Shown one piece after another: positions 1 through 6,719 of a stretch of 28,971 bases of DNA. Every line of letters begins with the position of its first letter. The stretch's first letter is position 1. The stretch is from Pseudomonadota bacterium (GTDB lineage Bacteria > Desulfobacterota > Syntrophobacteria > Syntrophobacterales > Syntrophobacteraceae), in NCBI GenBank assembly GCA_023416335.1, contig JAEZHY010000257.1, positions 1-28,971 of the forward strand, in the 5' to 3' direction. The translations under genes were made by a program, and so were the position numbers. Under the pieces are notes generated by a model. It saw nothing but the letters and a program-made list of their open reading frames with translations, had not been told where the DNA came from and did not search any database.

Positions 1-513
1 GATGTCGGCAAGAGTTGCGGAGACCCCGTTCCTGGCGAATAGAATACCGCCGGACCCCACGCCCGACCCGAAATCGAGATAGCTCCGGCAGCCGTGGGAA
101 CAGGCGAATTTCATGGCGACCACATAAGCCAGGGGGGACAGATCGTCCACCAGAGTGTGCCACCACATCAGTTCGTACAACATTGCCCGGCTTCGGTCGT
201 AGAAGGATTTTACGGAGTCCTGGTCGATGCAACTCACCTGCTCGTGCCAGTCCGTTTTGATCCTGGCCAGGGCATCCAGACAAAGGCGACGTGTCTGGTC
301 GATTTCCTCATGTCCCAGATAAGCGCCAATTTCGTGAAGAATACTATCCTGAAGACTCATCCCCTGCTGGATGACAAGGGCTTCTTCCCACACCGCGCGG
401 TGTTCGTTCAGAAATCGTTCCTGGGTTTCGTGGAATTCATCCGAGGAAAGCAGACCGGCTTCGACATTTCTCCATAGACGCACCAGTCTGGCAGGCAAAA
501 GATCTTGCGGCAT
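1..513 (-). CDS. SAM-dependent methyltransferase, N-terminal part (cut by window edge)
   Basis: An open frame of 171 codons runs on the minus strand from an ATG at 513 to the first base of the window with no stop, so the C-terminus lies outside. The first ~140 residues are helical and rich in Trp, His and Glu. Near the visible end is a class I methyltransferase motif I (LDFGSGVGSGG, about residues 147-157), followed by a hydrophobic stretch and an acidic residue in ADI, as expected for the SAM-binding loop and the following strand. A GGAG sits about 10 nt before the ATG. The frame is divergent from the GalT-like gene at 759, and the 245-nt gap should hold promoters for both. The motif is seen directly; the substrate cannot be inferred, as the catalytic half is missing. 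Confidence 0.8.
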   Translation of the reverse strand, partial: MPQDLLPARLVRLWRNVEAGLLSSDEFHETQERFLNEHRAVWEEALVIQQGMSLQDSILHEIGAYLGHEEIDQTRRLCLDALARIKTDWHEQVSCIDQDSVKSFYDRSRAMLYELMWWHTLVDDLSPLAYVVAMKFACSHGCRSYLDFGSGVGSGGILFARNGVSATLADI

Positions 514-758
514 CAGGTCTTTTCTCCAAAAATGTCTTATTCGAAGATGAAAAATAAATGAATGGATGCCGATAACATATCAGAAAAGACTCGAAACGCC
601 AGCAGGAAATCGGATAGTGCCTTCAAGCGACGGCGGACTTGCAGAAACCGCTGGAGAGCGATAAGGTTTGCAGCGCAAGTGGAAGCACGAAAACAGGTGC
701 GGAAGTTCAGGCCGGAAACAGTCCGAAAGAGCCGGCAAATTGAGGAGGAACAACAGGT

Positions 759-1817
759 ATGAGCGGGAAGATTCGGTTTGAAAGACATATGCAAAAATCC
801 ACTCTTCACAATCCGATGATGGGATTTGAACTGGACACCCAGGATCTGGAGATCAGGAAAGATCCGCTTACCGGAAGGCAGAGCGTGTTCAATCCCCGAC
901 TCGAGGACAAAGGAATAGCCTTTTTCGGTAAAACCGATACCGACCTGATCCACCGGCTCGCAAAGCAGAGCGAGGAGAAGTGTTTTCTGTGCGGTGATCG
1001 CTGGAGGAAGACAACTCCTACCTACCCCGACGCGATCGTGCCGGGAGGTCGCGTCCAAGTCGGAGACTCGGTTCTCTTTCCGAACCTGTTTCCAATCTCC
1101 CGGGTGCATGCGGTCATCCGGGTCGGTTCCAGGCACTATGTGCCTTTGAATGAATTTTCCCCATCGGTCGTCGAAGAGGCCTTTCAGGCGTCCACACGGT
1201 TCATAAATGCGTTCTTCGATTCGGATGGCGGTACCCGCTTTTTTGCGATAAACGGAAATTACCTCGGACCGGCCGGTGCAAGCATTCCCCATCCTCACTT
1301 CCAGGTGGTCGGAAGCGACATACCCTTTTCCCACCTCGAGGAGTTGCTGAGGCTCAGCCGTAAATACCGGGAAGAAAACGGCACATGTTACTGGACGGAT
1401 CTTGTCGAAAAAGAGCGGGAATTGGGGGTGCGTTTCATCGCGCAGATGGGGAGCGTCAGTTGGATAACCAGCTATTCCCCTCAGGGAACGAACGAAACGC
1501 TGGGCATATTTACAGAGAAACGGGACTTTCTCGAAATGAAGGAGAAAGACCTCGTCGACCTCGCCGCCGGTTTTTCCGCGGTTCTTGCCGGCTACAGCGC
1601 ACTTGGGCTTTCAACATTCAATTTTACCGTCTACTCCGGGCCTCTGGGCGAAAGCGATGAGGCGTTTCGCTGCTTCTTCCGCATTATCTCGCGCCAGAAC
1701 GTGTATGAAAACTACCGTACAGACGACTACTTTCTGCAAAAGCTATTGCGGAACGAACTCATTCTGAATACCCCCGAGAGTCTGGCGACGATTTTGAGGA
1801 AAGAGTTCGAGCGCTGA
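759..1817 (+). CDS. GalT/HIT-like nucleotidyltransferase
   Basis: This 352-residue protein belongs to the GalT branch of the histidine-triad superfamily. It has a Cys-x2-Cys pair (C75, C78) in a zinc-site position and an HPHFQ motif (H178-P-H180-F-Q182) matching the HPHGQ active site of galactose-1-phosphate uridylyltransferase, whose second His carries the nucleotidyl intermediate. Nucleotidyl transfer to a sugar phosphate or dinucleotide is therefore likely, but the substrate is unknown. The length is like GalT, yet no other galactose (Leloir) genes are nearby. The start is supported by AGGAGG at 743-748, ten nt upstream. It stands alone on this strand, divergent from a methyltransferase and convergent with kaiB. 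An Ap4A phosphorylase-like role is an alternative. Confidence 0.8.
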   Translation: MSGKIRFERHMQKSTLHNPMMGFELDTQDLEIRKDPLTGRQSVFNPRLEDKGIAFFGKTDTDLIHRLAKQSEEKCFLCGDRWRKTTPTYPDAIVPGGRVQVGDSVLFPNLFPISRVHAVIRVGSRHYVPLNEFSPSVVEEAFQASTRFINAFFDSDGGTRFFAINGNYLGPAGASIPHPHFQVVGSDIPFSHLEELLRLSRKYREENGTCYWTDLVEKERELGVRFIAQMGSVSWITSYSPQGTNETLGIFTEKRDFLEMKEKDLVDLAAGFSAVLAGYSALGLSTFNFTVYSGPLGESDEAFRCFFRIISRQNVYENYRTDDYFLQKLLRNELILNTPESLATILRKEFER

Positions 1818-1868
1818 GAGAATCTTTAAATAAGGCGGTAAGCGTAGCTGAAGATGCGGCACCGGCGT

Positions 1869-1888
1869 CGATAAACCCAATTTTATCG
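1869..1888. other. Hairpin in convergent gap
   Basis: A perfect 7-bp inverted repeat (CGATAAA / TTTATCG, 6-nt loop) lies between the stop of the GalT-like gene and the stop of kaiB. It is placed where a bidirectional terminator would be, but neither side has a T-run, so termination is only a guess. A 12-bp palindrome (AAAGCCGGCTTT) lies about 10 nt further on. Confidence 0.3.
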
Positions 1889-1925
1889 TACTCCGGGAAA
1901 GCCGGCTTTTGAATCGGATCGGAAC

Positions 1926-2273
1926 TCAAATGGGACGGGGGTGCAAATCCAATCCTGCCAGCACCTGTTCCGTGTCGGCAAGCGTCCCGACGATTTTGCG
2001 GACAGGCTCGGGGTGCTTTCTGACCAGGGTCGGAATCGCCACGATCTCGTCGCATTTCGCCAGCTCAGGGTTTTCAAGCAGGTCGATTACTTCGATTGCG
2101 TAACTACTCCCCTTCAGAAATTCCTCACATATTTTCCTGAGATTTGTGAAAGCTTCCAATGAACGTGGGGTCTGCCCCGCGACATAGAGCCGGAGTTGGA
2201 AGCCAACGGACGACTCCGCATTTTGGTTTCTTGCTGCCGTATTTTCCGGGGACTTGTCGCCTTTCGTTGCCAT
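1926..2273 (-). CDS. kaiB: KaiB-like protein
   Basis: The 115-residue product has a ~25-residue polar N-terminal extension and then a full KaiB domain (about residues 26-110). Family features include [10 protein letters not shown] at the first strand, a helix with [28 protein letters not shown] and a C-terminal [15 protein letters not shown]. KaiB is a thioredoxin-like, fold-switching partner of the KaiC ATPase; outside cyanobacteria it occurs with KaiC or sensor kinases in stress or timing roles. The redox CxxC of thioredoxins is absent, as in KaiB. The start lies after a purine-rich GGGGATAAG. No kaiC or kaiA is present in the window, so its partner is unknown. An Xre regulator and an Rcp1-type response regulator follow on the other strand. 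Confidence 0.88.
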   Translation of the reverse strand: MATKGDKSPENTAARNQNAESSVGFQLRLYVAGQTPRSLEAFTNLRKICEEFLKGSSYAIEVIDLLENPELAKCDEIVAIPTLVRKHPEPVRKIVGTLADTEQVLAGLDLHPRPI

Positions 2274-2335
2274 TCTTATCCCCTGGTAGTCCGCATATGA
2301 CGTTATACCGCTTCAGATACCGCACACCGAATCCG

Positions 2336-2341
2336 ATTATA
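2336..2341 (-). promoter_or_regulatory. Possible -10 box of kaiB
   Basis: A perfect TATAAT reads on the minus strand 62 nt before the kaiB start. No convincing -35 box lies at the right distance, so this is only a candidate. Confidence 0.25.
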
Positions 2342-2624
2342 GCTCTGTAACATCAGTGCAGGTCCACTGCCTTGCGGATTTCACAGCGATCAAATACCAG
2401 TCGACCGATAAGGCTCCCGGTAATTATCAGTCGGAGCAGGTGCGCCGCATATATGCTTGTCAACGGGAAAACATAGGTATACCCTTCCCCTTCGGCGTAA
2501 AACCGGCTGCTTCCGATTTCCAATTACTTTCGGACAAAAGTCTGCTATTCTTCTAGGTTTAGTTTTCTAGGAGCCGACTGGGGGGGATAAACTATAGAAG
2601 GATAGCACCTGATGATCGGAGCGT

Positions 2625-2659
2625 CAAAGAAAAATGTGCATAGTACACATTTTTCTTTG
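2625..2659. promoter_or_regulatory. 14-bp inverted repeat, likely operator
   Basis: The arms are perfect (CAAAGAAAAATGTG and CACATTTTTCTTTG) around a 7-nt spacer; the core reads TGTGCATAGTACACA. It ends 31 nt before the start codon of the Xre regulator, a usual place for an autoregulatory operator. The octamer ATAGTACA at its centre recurs at 3323-3330, over the -10 box of the next gene. The T-run of the right arm is part of the symmetry, so an operator is preferred to a terminator, though a terminator cannot be excluded. Confidence 0.5.
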
Positions 2660-2690
2660 GGAGCGTTACCCTGAGCTCAGAGGTTGGCCA

Positions 2691-3185
2691 ATGTTCGGAG
2701 ATAGAATAAAACAAGTCAGAAAAAGGATTGGACTTTCTCAGGCAGACTTCGCCAGGAATCTGGGAATCAGCAGAGCCCATATATCGAAACTGGAAAATGC
2801 GCAGGCGGTTCCGTCGCGTCAGTTGTTGACGTTGATCAGTGAGATCTATTTCGTCAGACTGGAATGGCTCGTCGACGGGGTCGGACCTATGGAACCCGAT
2901 GTGAACAAGTATGAAAGGGATATTCAGAAAATAGCTTACGCCGCTTTTCAAAAAAATCTGGATCTATTCCACAGGCTCTACCGCGAGATTACCGCCTATG
3001 CCCTCGAAACCCTCGGCGATGTATCGAAAAACCTTATCCCCGAGTACTGCCCGCCGGAACTTCTGGAGAGGCTGCGGCAGATTCTGCTTGTGCCTCATGA
3101 CGAGTTGCTTGTCCTGATCAGGGAGATTCTCTCCGCCTGCGACTCGAAGTCGGAAGTGCAGAATGTGAACCCCTCCGGCAGATAG
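2691..3185 (+). CDS. Xre-family helix-turn-helix regulator
   Basis: The 164-residue product opens with an HTH_3 domain (about residues 4-58): RIKQVRKRIGLSQADFARNLG, then ISRAHISKLENAQAVPS as the recognition helix and following loop. The rest (about 80-164) is helical and of no recognised family; it may dimerise or bind a ligand. The frame is open back to an ATG at 2634, but that start lies inside the inverted repeat and would encode an odd hydrophobic leader. The ATG at 2691 puts the HTH at the N-terminus and has AGAGG about 7 nt upstream, so it is chosen. It is probably autoregulated through the 2625-2659 repeat and may also act on the response regulator downstream. Confidence 0.8.
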   Translation: MFGDRIKQVRKRIGLSQADFARNLGISRAHISKLENAQAVPSRQLLTLISEIYFVRLEWLVDGVGPMEPDVNKYERDIQKIAYAAFQKNLDLFHRLYREITAYALETLGDVSKNLIPEYCPPELLERLRQILLVPHDELLVLIREILSACDSKSEVQNVNPSGR

Positions 3186-3296
3186 GATCTCTACTCATAT
3201 TGTCGAGATTCTTCTTGCAGATTTCGATCCGAAAACCCATACTTCAGTAAACCGGTTGCACCCCGCTGCGAGAACGTGGGCCTATCCTCTTATAAG

Positions 3297-3334
3297 TTGA
3301 CTTCGAAAAAGGATATACTACAATAGTACATTGT
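3297..3334 (+). promoter_or_regulatory. Sigma-70-type promoter with overlapping dyad
   Basis: TTGACT (3297-3302) and TACAAT (3319-3324) are each 5 of 6 to consensus with a 16-nt spacer, about 80 nt before the response regulator start. A dyad ACAAT-AGTAC-ATTGT (3320-3334) overlaps the -10 box and contains the octamer ATAGTACA found in the repeat at 2625-2659, suggesting repression by the Xre protein. Confidence 0.5.
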
Positions 3335-3403
3335 CCTTCGGTTGCGAGTCATTCTCCACATTAAATCATAATTCCTACTTACTGTAAGGCGCCTGGATGA
3401 AAA

Positions 3404-3865
3404 ATGAGTTCTAGACGGAAAAGACATGTCGTTCTGATGGCTGACGATGACCCGGAAGACATTCTTCTCATAAGGGACGCAATCAAGGAGGTTGCTCCCA
3501 CGATAACGTTTAAGTCCGTAACCGACGGACAGGGACTCATGGACTATCTCTCCTTCGCGGTCGATCGGACCGGGAGTGCAAAAAACCCCTGCCCCGAACT
3601 CATCTTCCTTGACCTGAATATGCCGAAAAAAAGCGGGTTCGAGGTGCTCAATGAAATAAAGAACAATCCCGGCTTAAGAGGCATTCCCGTGGTCATTTTC
3701 TCTACCTCGAGCAGTGAACAGGATATCGATTTATCCTACCAGATGGGTGCAAATACATTTATTCCCAAGCCTCAAACCTATGAAGAACTCTTGACCGTCA
3801 TGAGTCAGGCCCTGAATTACTGGTTCGGGATAAGCCGTCTGCCCTCCTGTGCAAGAACTTATTAG
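3404..3865 (+). CDS. Rcp1-like single-domain response regulator
   Basis: The 153 residues form one receiver domain. The acidic pocket is D14-D16, the phospho-acceptor is D70 in FLDLNMP, Ser100 fills the Ser/Thr position in VVIFSTS, and K122 lies in IPKP. The longer loop with a run of prolines and charged residues before D70 (about 52-66) is typical of the Rcp1 subgroup, which are targets of phytochrome-type or other PAS kinases. There is no output domain, so it acts through protein contacts or phosphotransfer. No kinase is adjacent. The start has a weak GGA about 7 nt upstream; the nearby ATG at 3397 leads at once to a stop. Confidence 0.85.
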   Translation: MSSRRKRHVVLMADDDPEDILLIRDAIKEVAPTITFKSVTDGQGLMDYLSFAVDRTGSAKNPCPELIFLDLNMPKKSGFEVLNEIKNNPGLRGIPVVIFSTSSSEQDIDLSYQMGANTFIPKPQTYEELLTVMSQALNYWFGISRLPSCARTY

Positions 3866-3950
3866 TCGGCTGCGAGTCCTTGAACCGCGATTATTTATAC
3901 GAACTCTTTATTGCGGGCCGAAATAGATATTTCAAAATACACGCATTCCA

Positions 3951-3966
3951 TGCACAGGATTGTGCA
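3951..3966. other. Palindrome TGCACA-GGAT-TGTGCA
   Basis: A perfect 6-bp inverted repeat with a 4-nt loop lies between the response regulator and the terminator of the sigma operon. Its TGTGCA half-site also occurs in the core of the 2625-2659 repeat. Function unknown; it may be an operator or a weak hairpin. Confidence 0.3.
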
Positions 3967-3971
3967 GTAAT

Positions 3972-4001
3972 AAAAAAACCTGACGCAGGGCGGCAGGTTT
4001 T
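3972..4001 (-). terminator. Rho-independent terminator of the sigma operon
   Basis: Read on the minus strand, an 8-bp stem (AAAACCTG / CAGGTTTT, 11-nt loop) is followed by a run of Ts. It starts 51 nt after the stop of the Spy-like gene. In the plus direction the T-tract is weaker, but it could also help end the response regulator transcript. Confidence 0.7.
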
Positions 4002-4052
4002 GGTGTTATATAGTCTCAGATGAGCCTGATCGATAAGCGGGGGGGCCGCGGC

Positions 4053-4469
4053 TCAGGGCGCCCCCTGCCAGTTCCTGTATATTGTCTTGAGTTGCTGGAA
4101 GCGGTCATACCCGAGCAGCTTCCGTACTTCCAGTGAGTAGCTGAAGCGGGTCGCCGCCAAAACTGTACGCGTGTTCTCCAGTTTTTTCATCTGAACGACC
4201 GCGGCGTTTTCATTCAGATGGTGTTCTTCTTCCATCAGTCTGGTCAGTTCGAGTCTTTCCTGCTCCATCTGCTTTTTCAATTCGGCAAGCCTGTTCCGAC
4301 TATGGTCAAAGAGCTTGTCCAGTTCGTCTTTTTCCTGTTCGGTTATGCTCAATTGCTCCGAAAAGTAGGGTATGCGCCACCACCTCCCGGGCGGGATATC
4401 CTTGGCCTGGGAAACTGCCGGAATCAGCAACAGCACAATCGCAAGAAGCAGAAGCAATCTCTTTAACAT
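4053..4469 (-). CDS. Periplasmic Spy/CpxP/CnrX-like sensor protein
   Basis: The 138-residue product has a Sec signal peptide (residues 1-22, Lys-Arg then a long Leu/Ile core and an AxA-like cleavage site VSQA-K). The mature part is a helical, highly charged protein with an LTxxQ-like SITEQEKDEL segment near residue 41 and a second LGYDRFQQL near 119, as in the Spy/CpxP/ZraP family of periplasmic chaperones and metal sensors. His56, His83, His84 and Met94 are possible metal ligands, by inference only. It overlaps the anti-sigma gene by 7 nt and is third in the ECF sigma operon. By position it resembles CnrX, which controls an anti-sigma factor in nickel/cobalt response. A chaperone induced by the sigma factor is the alternative. 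Confidence 0.75.
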   Translation of the reverse strand: MLKRLLLLLAIVLLLIPAVSQAKDIPPGRWWRIPYFSEQLSITEQEKDELDKLFDHSRNRLAELKKQMEQERLELTRLMEEEHHLNENAAVVQMKKLENTRTVLAATRFSYSLEVRKLLGYDRFQQLKTIYRNWQGAP

Positions 4470-5005
4470 TGTTCGCGATCCGCCAATTTAGAAAATTTTT
4501 CATCGCGTCCGTTTGAGGACCTGTTTTCCCTCTCGTCGGACAAATCCGAGGGATCCGAAATATCAACCAGGAATCGGGGCAGGGGTTCTTCCTCGAGTCT
4601 TTCAACTTCGGCCATGAATTTTTCGTCCTGAACCATTTCCTGATAAACCTTGTCCAGGTTCCGGCTATTGTTGTGCCTGAATACGGCCGGATTCAGAACC
4701 AATGCGAGAATCGATGCAAACGCGACAGCGACGCCGATCGCAGGGTTAATCCTCCAACCCGGTCCGAAAATCGACGGCAGCCATGATCGGCCCGTCGTGA
4801 GCTTCGGTCGTCTCAAGGGCAAGGGGGTCCGTTCCCGGGCGATCCGGCCGAATTGTCCCAGGGCACGTTCCAGAGATTCTCTCTCCGCGCGGCAGACGGA
4901 ACACTCCAGAAGATGACTGCGTGCCGCTTCATCGAGACCGCTTTCGTCAACTACGGCCCCGATTATCTGCTCTTGATCAAGATGGCCGGTTGCCGGTTTC
5001 GCCAT
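4463..5005 (-). CDS. Zinc-finger anti-sigma factor
   Basis: The 180-residue product carries an N-terminal zinc-binding anti-sigma (ZAS) signature, H31-x3-C35-x2-C38 (HLLECSVC), preceded by a helix, as in ChrR/RsrA-type anti-sigma domains. One membrane segment lies around residues 87-108 (AIGVAVAFASILALVL), followed by a ~70-residue acidic C-terminal region that would be periplasmic. It should hold the ECF sigma factor at the membrane until a periplasmic signal is received, probably via the Spy-like protein encoded next. The start overlaps the sigma gene by 29 nt and has GGAAGGAG about 6 nt upstream. Confidence 0.85.
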   Translation of the reverse strand: MAKPATGHLDQEQIIGAVVDESGLDEAARSHLLECSVCRAERESLERALGQFGRIARERTPLPLRRPKLTTGRSWLPSIFGPGWRINPAIGVAVAFASILALVLNPAVFRHNNSRNLDKVYQEMVQDEKFMAEVERLEEEPLPRFLVDISDPSDLSDERENRSSNGRDEKFSKLADREQC

Positions 5006-5639
5006 GCCATTCTCCTTCCAGAAAGCCGCTCAAAGCCGAGTCTTCTTTGAATTTCCTGACCGCGCGGTAGAGATGCGTTTTAACCGCGCTTTCGCTTTTC
5101 TTCAGGATCTGGGCAGTCTCCCTGAGGTTCAGGTTGTCCACGAACCTCAGGAAAAACACCTCTTTTTCCATTGGAGAAAACCGCTTTGAAAGCTGCCTCA
5201 CATGAGACCAGAATTCGTCTCGTATCACCTTTTCCAGCGCTCCGGGGTCGCTGTGCGGTTCCACGTCGGCCGGTTCGGCCTCCTCCCGCACATCTTCGCT
5301 GCTCATCCCGAAGAACGCCAGGAACTTCTTTTTTCTATGAAAATCCCGGACCCGGTTTATGGCTATTCTGTAGAGCCAGGGACGAAACCGGTCGGAGTCT
5401 TTAAGCTGAGGGAGGTACTTGAATGCGGATAGAAAAATATCCTGAGTCAGGTCCTCGGAATCCATCCGTGAACGGGTGCGGAAGAACACCAGACGGAAAA
5501 TCTCGTTCTGATAGAGGATGATGATCTTCTCGAAAGCATTCCTGTCTCCCGCTCTGGCACGTTCCACCAGCGCAGAGATTTCGCCGGATTCGCCAGGCAG
5601 GGAGGATGCCCTTAGTTCCAGATTTCCCGTGGTACTCAT
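4977..5639 (-). CDS. ECF-type RNA polymerase sigma factor
   Basis: The product has 220 residues if started at the ATG at 5639. Region 2 includes DRNAFEKIIILYQNEIFRL, SEDLTQDIFLSAFKYL and FRPWLYRIAINRVRDFHR. Region 4 includes FSPMEKEVFFLRFVDNLNL with RETAQILKKSESAVKTHLYRA as the -35-binding helix-turn-helix. The linker between them is long and acidic. The frame stays open to 5924, and an ATG at 5735 has a better ribosome site (GGAAG) but would add ~32 residues foreign to ECF factors. It is followed by its anti-sigma gene with overlap, so the three proteins are co-translated. Autoregulation from the 344-nt upstream gap is likely, but no ECF promoter could be called. Confidence 0.88.
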   Translation of the reverse strand: MSTTGNLELRASSLPGESGEISALVERARAGDRNAFEKIIILYQNEIFRLVFFRTRSRMDSEDLTQDIFLSAFKYLPQLKDSDRFRPWLYRIAINRVRDFHRKKKFLAFFGMSSEDVREEAEPADVEPHSDPGALEKVIRDEFWSHVRQLSKRFSPMEKEVFFLRFVDNLNLRETAQILKKSESAVKTHLYRAVRKFKEDSALSGFLEGEWHGETGNRPS

Positions 5640-5983
5640 TTCAAATAGAGCGCATCCCGTTCCGTATGGAATTTTCTTCCCCCCGATCCGCCTATTATGA
5701 TCCAGTTTTCCCTGCTCGCAAACAACCAAATTCATTTTGTCCGTCTTCCATGTGAGATAACGAACGGCAGGCGGAATTAGTTTACAAGGTACGATTCTTT
5801 TCCCTCCCGGTCGCAGCCTGAAGGACAGGTGCCCGTTTCCGGCCGATCCCGGAGTTCCACCCGCTGCCCGCGACGCAGTAAAAAACGGGTGGGCCGAACA
5901 TCCTCCTGCTTGTGTGATTACCATTATCGAAGAATTGGTTAATCTCGTTTCTTTTAGGACCTGCTTGCTTGGAAGGATATTAT
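5640..5983. other. Divergent gap between sigma factor and uspA
   Basis: About 344 nt that should hold promoters for both directions. The sigma reading frame remains open through most of it, so an N-terminal extension is possible. No clear sigma-70, sigma-54 or ECF promoter pair, hairpin or repeat was recognised. Confidence 0.5.
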
Positions 5984-6517
5984 ATGGAAATTAGAAAAAT
6001 TCTTTTCCCGGTTGACCTGACCGGGTTTTCATCGAAAGTCGTACCCGAGGTGCTCTTCATGGCGAAAAAATTCGATGCCCAGGTGCATCTCCTTTTCGTA
6101 GTCGGCACGCTCGAAGAATACAGCACCTTCTTCGTTCCCCATCCGTCTTTGGATCTGCTGGAAATGCAGAATATGACCCTGGCGGAACAGAAGCTGGATG
6201 AGTTTGCGGAGCGGTACATGGAGGACTATCCGCTTATCAGGAAAGTGGTGCTTCGCGGTAATCCCGTTACGGAAATGCGGAAATATGTCGAGTCGGCTGG
6301 AATCGATATGATCATCATGGCGAGCCACGGCAGGCACGGCCTGGAGCGTGCCCTGTTCGGGAGCGTGGCGGATGAAATTACAAGGAACTCCCCCGTGCCG
6401 GTGTTGTGTATAAATCCCGATGTGGAAAAGAAGAAATGGAAGGAGACCGCAGGCTTCCGGGAAGAGGCCCGTTTGCCGGGTGAGAGCGGGCGAACCGGAG
6501 CGGAATCTTTGATGTGA
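5984..6517 (+). CDS. Universal stress protein UspA family
   Basis: The 177-residue product is a single Usp domain: IRKILFPVDLTGFS at the first strand, and near residue 112 the nucleotide loop ASHGRHGLERALFGSVA. This follows the G-x2-G-x9-G-S pattern of ATP-binding Usp proteins except that the first Gly is Ala, a common variant. It ends with PVPVLCI and a ~30-residue charged tail rich in Glu, Gly and Arg that is longer than usual. The ATG at 5984 has GGAAGGA 6 nt upstream; an upstream in-frame TTG at 5969 overlaps that ribosome site and is rejected. It is divergent from the ECF sigma operon and may be part of the same stress response, but this is inference. Confidence 0.85.
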   Translation: MEIRKILFPVDLTGFSSKVVPEVLFMAKKFDAQVHLLFVVGTLEEYSTFFVPHPSLDLLEMQNMTLAEQKLDEFAERYMEDYPLIRKVVLRGNPVTEMRKYVESAGIDMIIMASHGRHGLERALFGSVADEITRNSPVPVLCINPDVEKKKWKETAGFREEARLPGESGRTGAESLM

Positions 6518-6521
6518 TTAC

Positions 6522-6719
6522 AGGAGGTGGAGAACGATGAGCCGGGTAGGGTGGGCACAAGGCTTTATCGTGCCCACCTTCAGAGGTTCTCTTGCTTCAT
6601 TCCGGACCACTCTCACGTTGAGTGCCCTTCCGAAGAGAGGTTTTCTGCAGTTCACCGCTCACTGCTCGCCGCTTGACCGTCCACTCCGGGCTTTTCCGGC
6701 ACCACCTCATAAGTGCTGA
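6522..6719 (+). pseudogene. Strong ribosome site leading into a short non-family frame
   Basis: AGGAGGTGG (6522-6530) lies 6 nt before an ATG at 6537, directly after uspA. The 60-residue frame that follows runs through a palindromic repeat and into the antisense of the cyclase 3' end, and it matches nothing recognised. The likely reading is a lost downstream gene of the uspA operon, cut by the repeat insertion; a real small protein is less likely. Confidence 0.3.
6550..6578. repeat. REP-like palindrome
   Basis: Perfect 9-bp arms (GGTGGGCAC / GTGCCCACC) enclose 11 nt between convergent uspA and the cyclase gene. Palindromes of this GTAGGGTGGGCAC type are, to my recollection, dispersed between genes in many proteobacteria. 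Only one copy is in this window. It lacks a T-run but could block transcription from both sides. Confidence 0.5.

Larger units (their letters stand above)
2274..2690. other. Divergent intergenic region kaiB / xre
   Basis: About 417 nt without a credible gene. It holds the possible kaiB -10 box and the 14-bp inverted repeat described separately. Short open frames here have no family signature and no ribosome site. Confidence 0.6.

Noticed and set aside
562..762. 66-codon frame before the GalT-like gene
   Set aside because: It is Arg/Lys-rich with no motif and no ribosome site, and overlaps the ribosome site and start of the real gene.
537..1334. Long minus-strand open frame (265 codons) over the start of the GalT-like gene
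   Set aside because: It is antisense to a gene with clear family motifs, has no recognisable domain and no ribosome site.
2356..2556. 66-codon frame between kaiB and the Xre gene
   Set aside because: It begins with GTG, has no ribosome site and no family signature.
5735..5924. Longer N-terminus for the ECF sigma factor
   Set aside because: The added residues have no resemblance to ECF proteins; the start at 5639 gives a normal length, although the ribosome site at 5735 keeps it possible.
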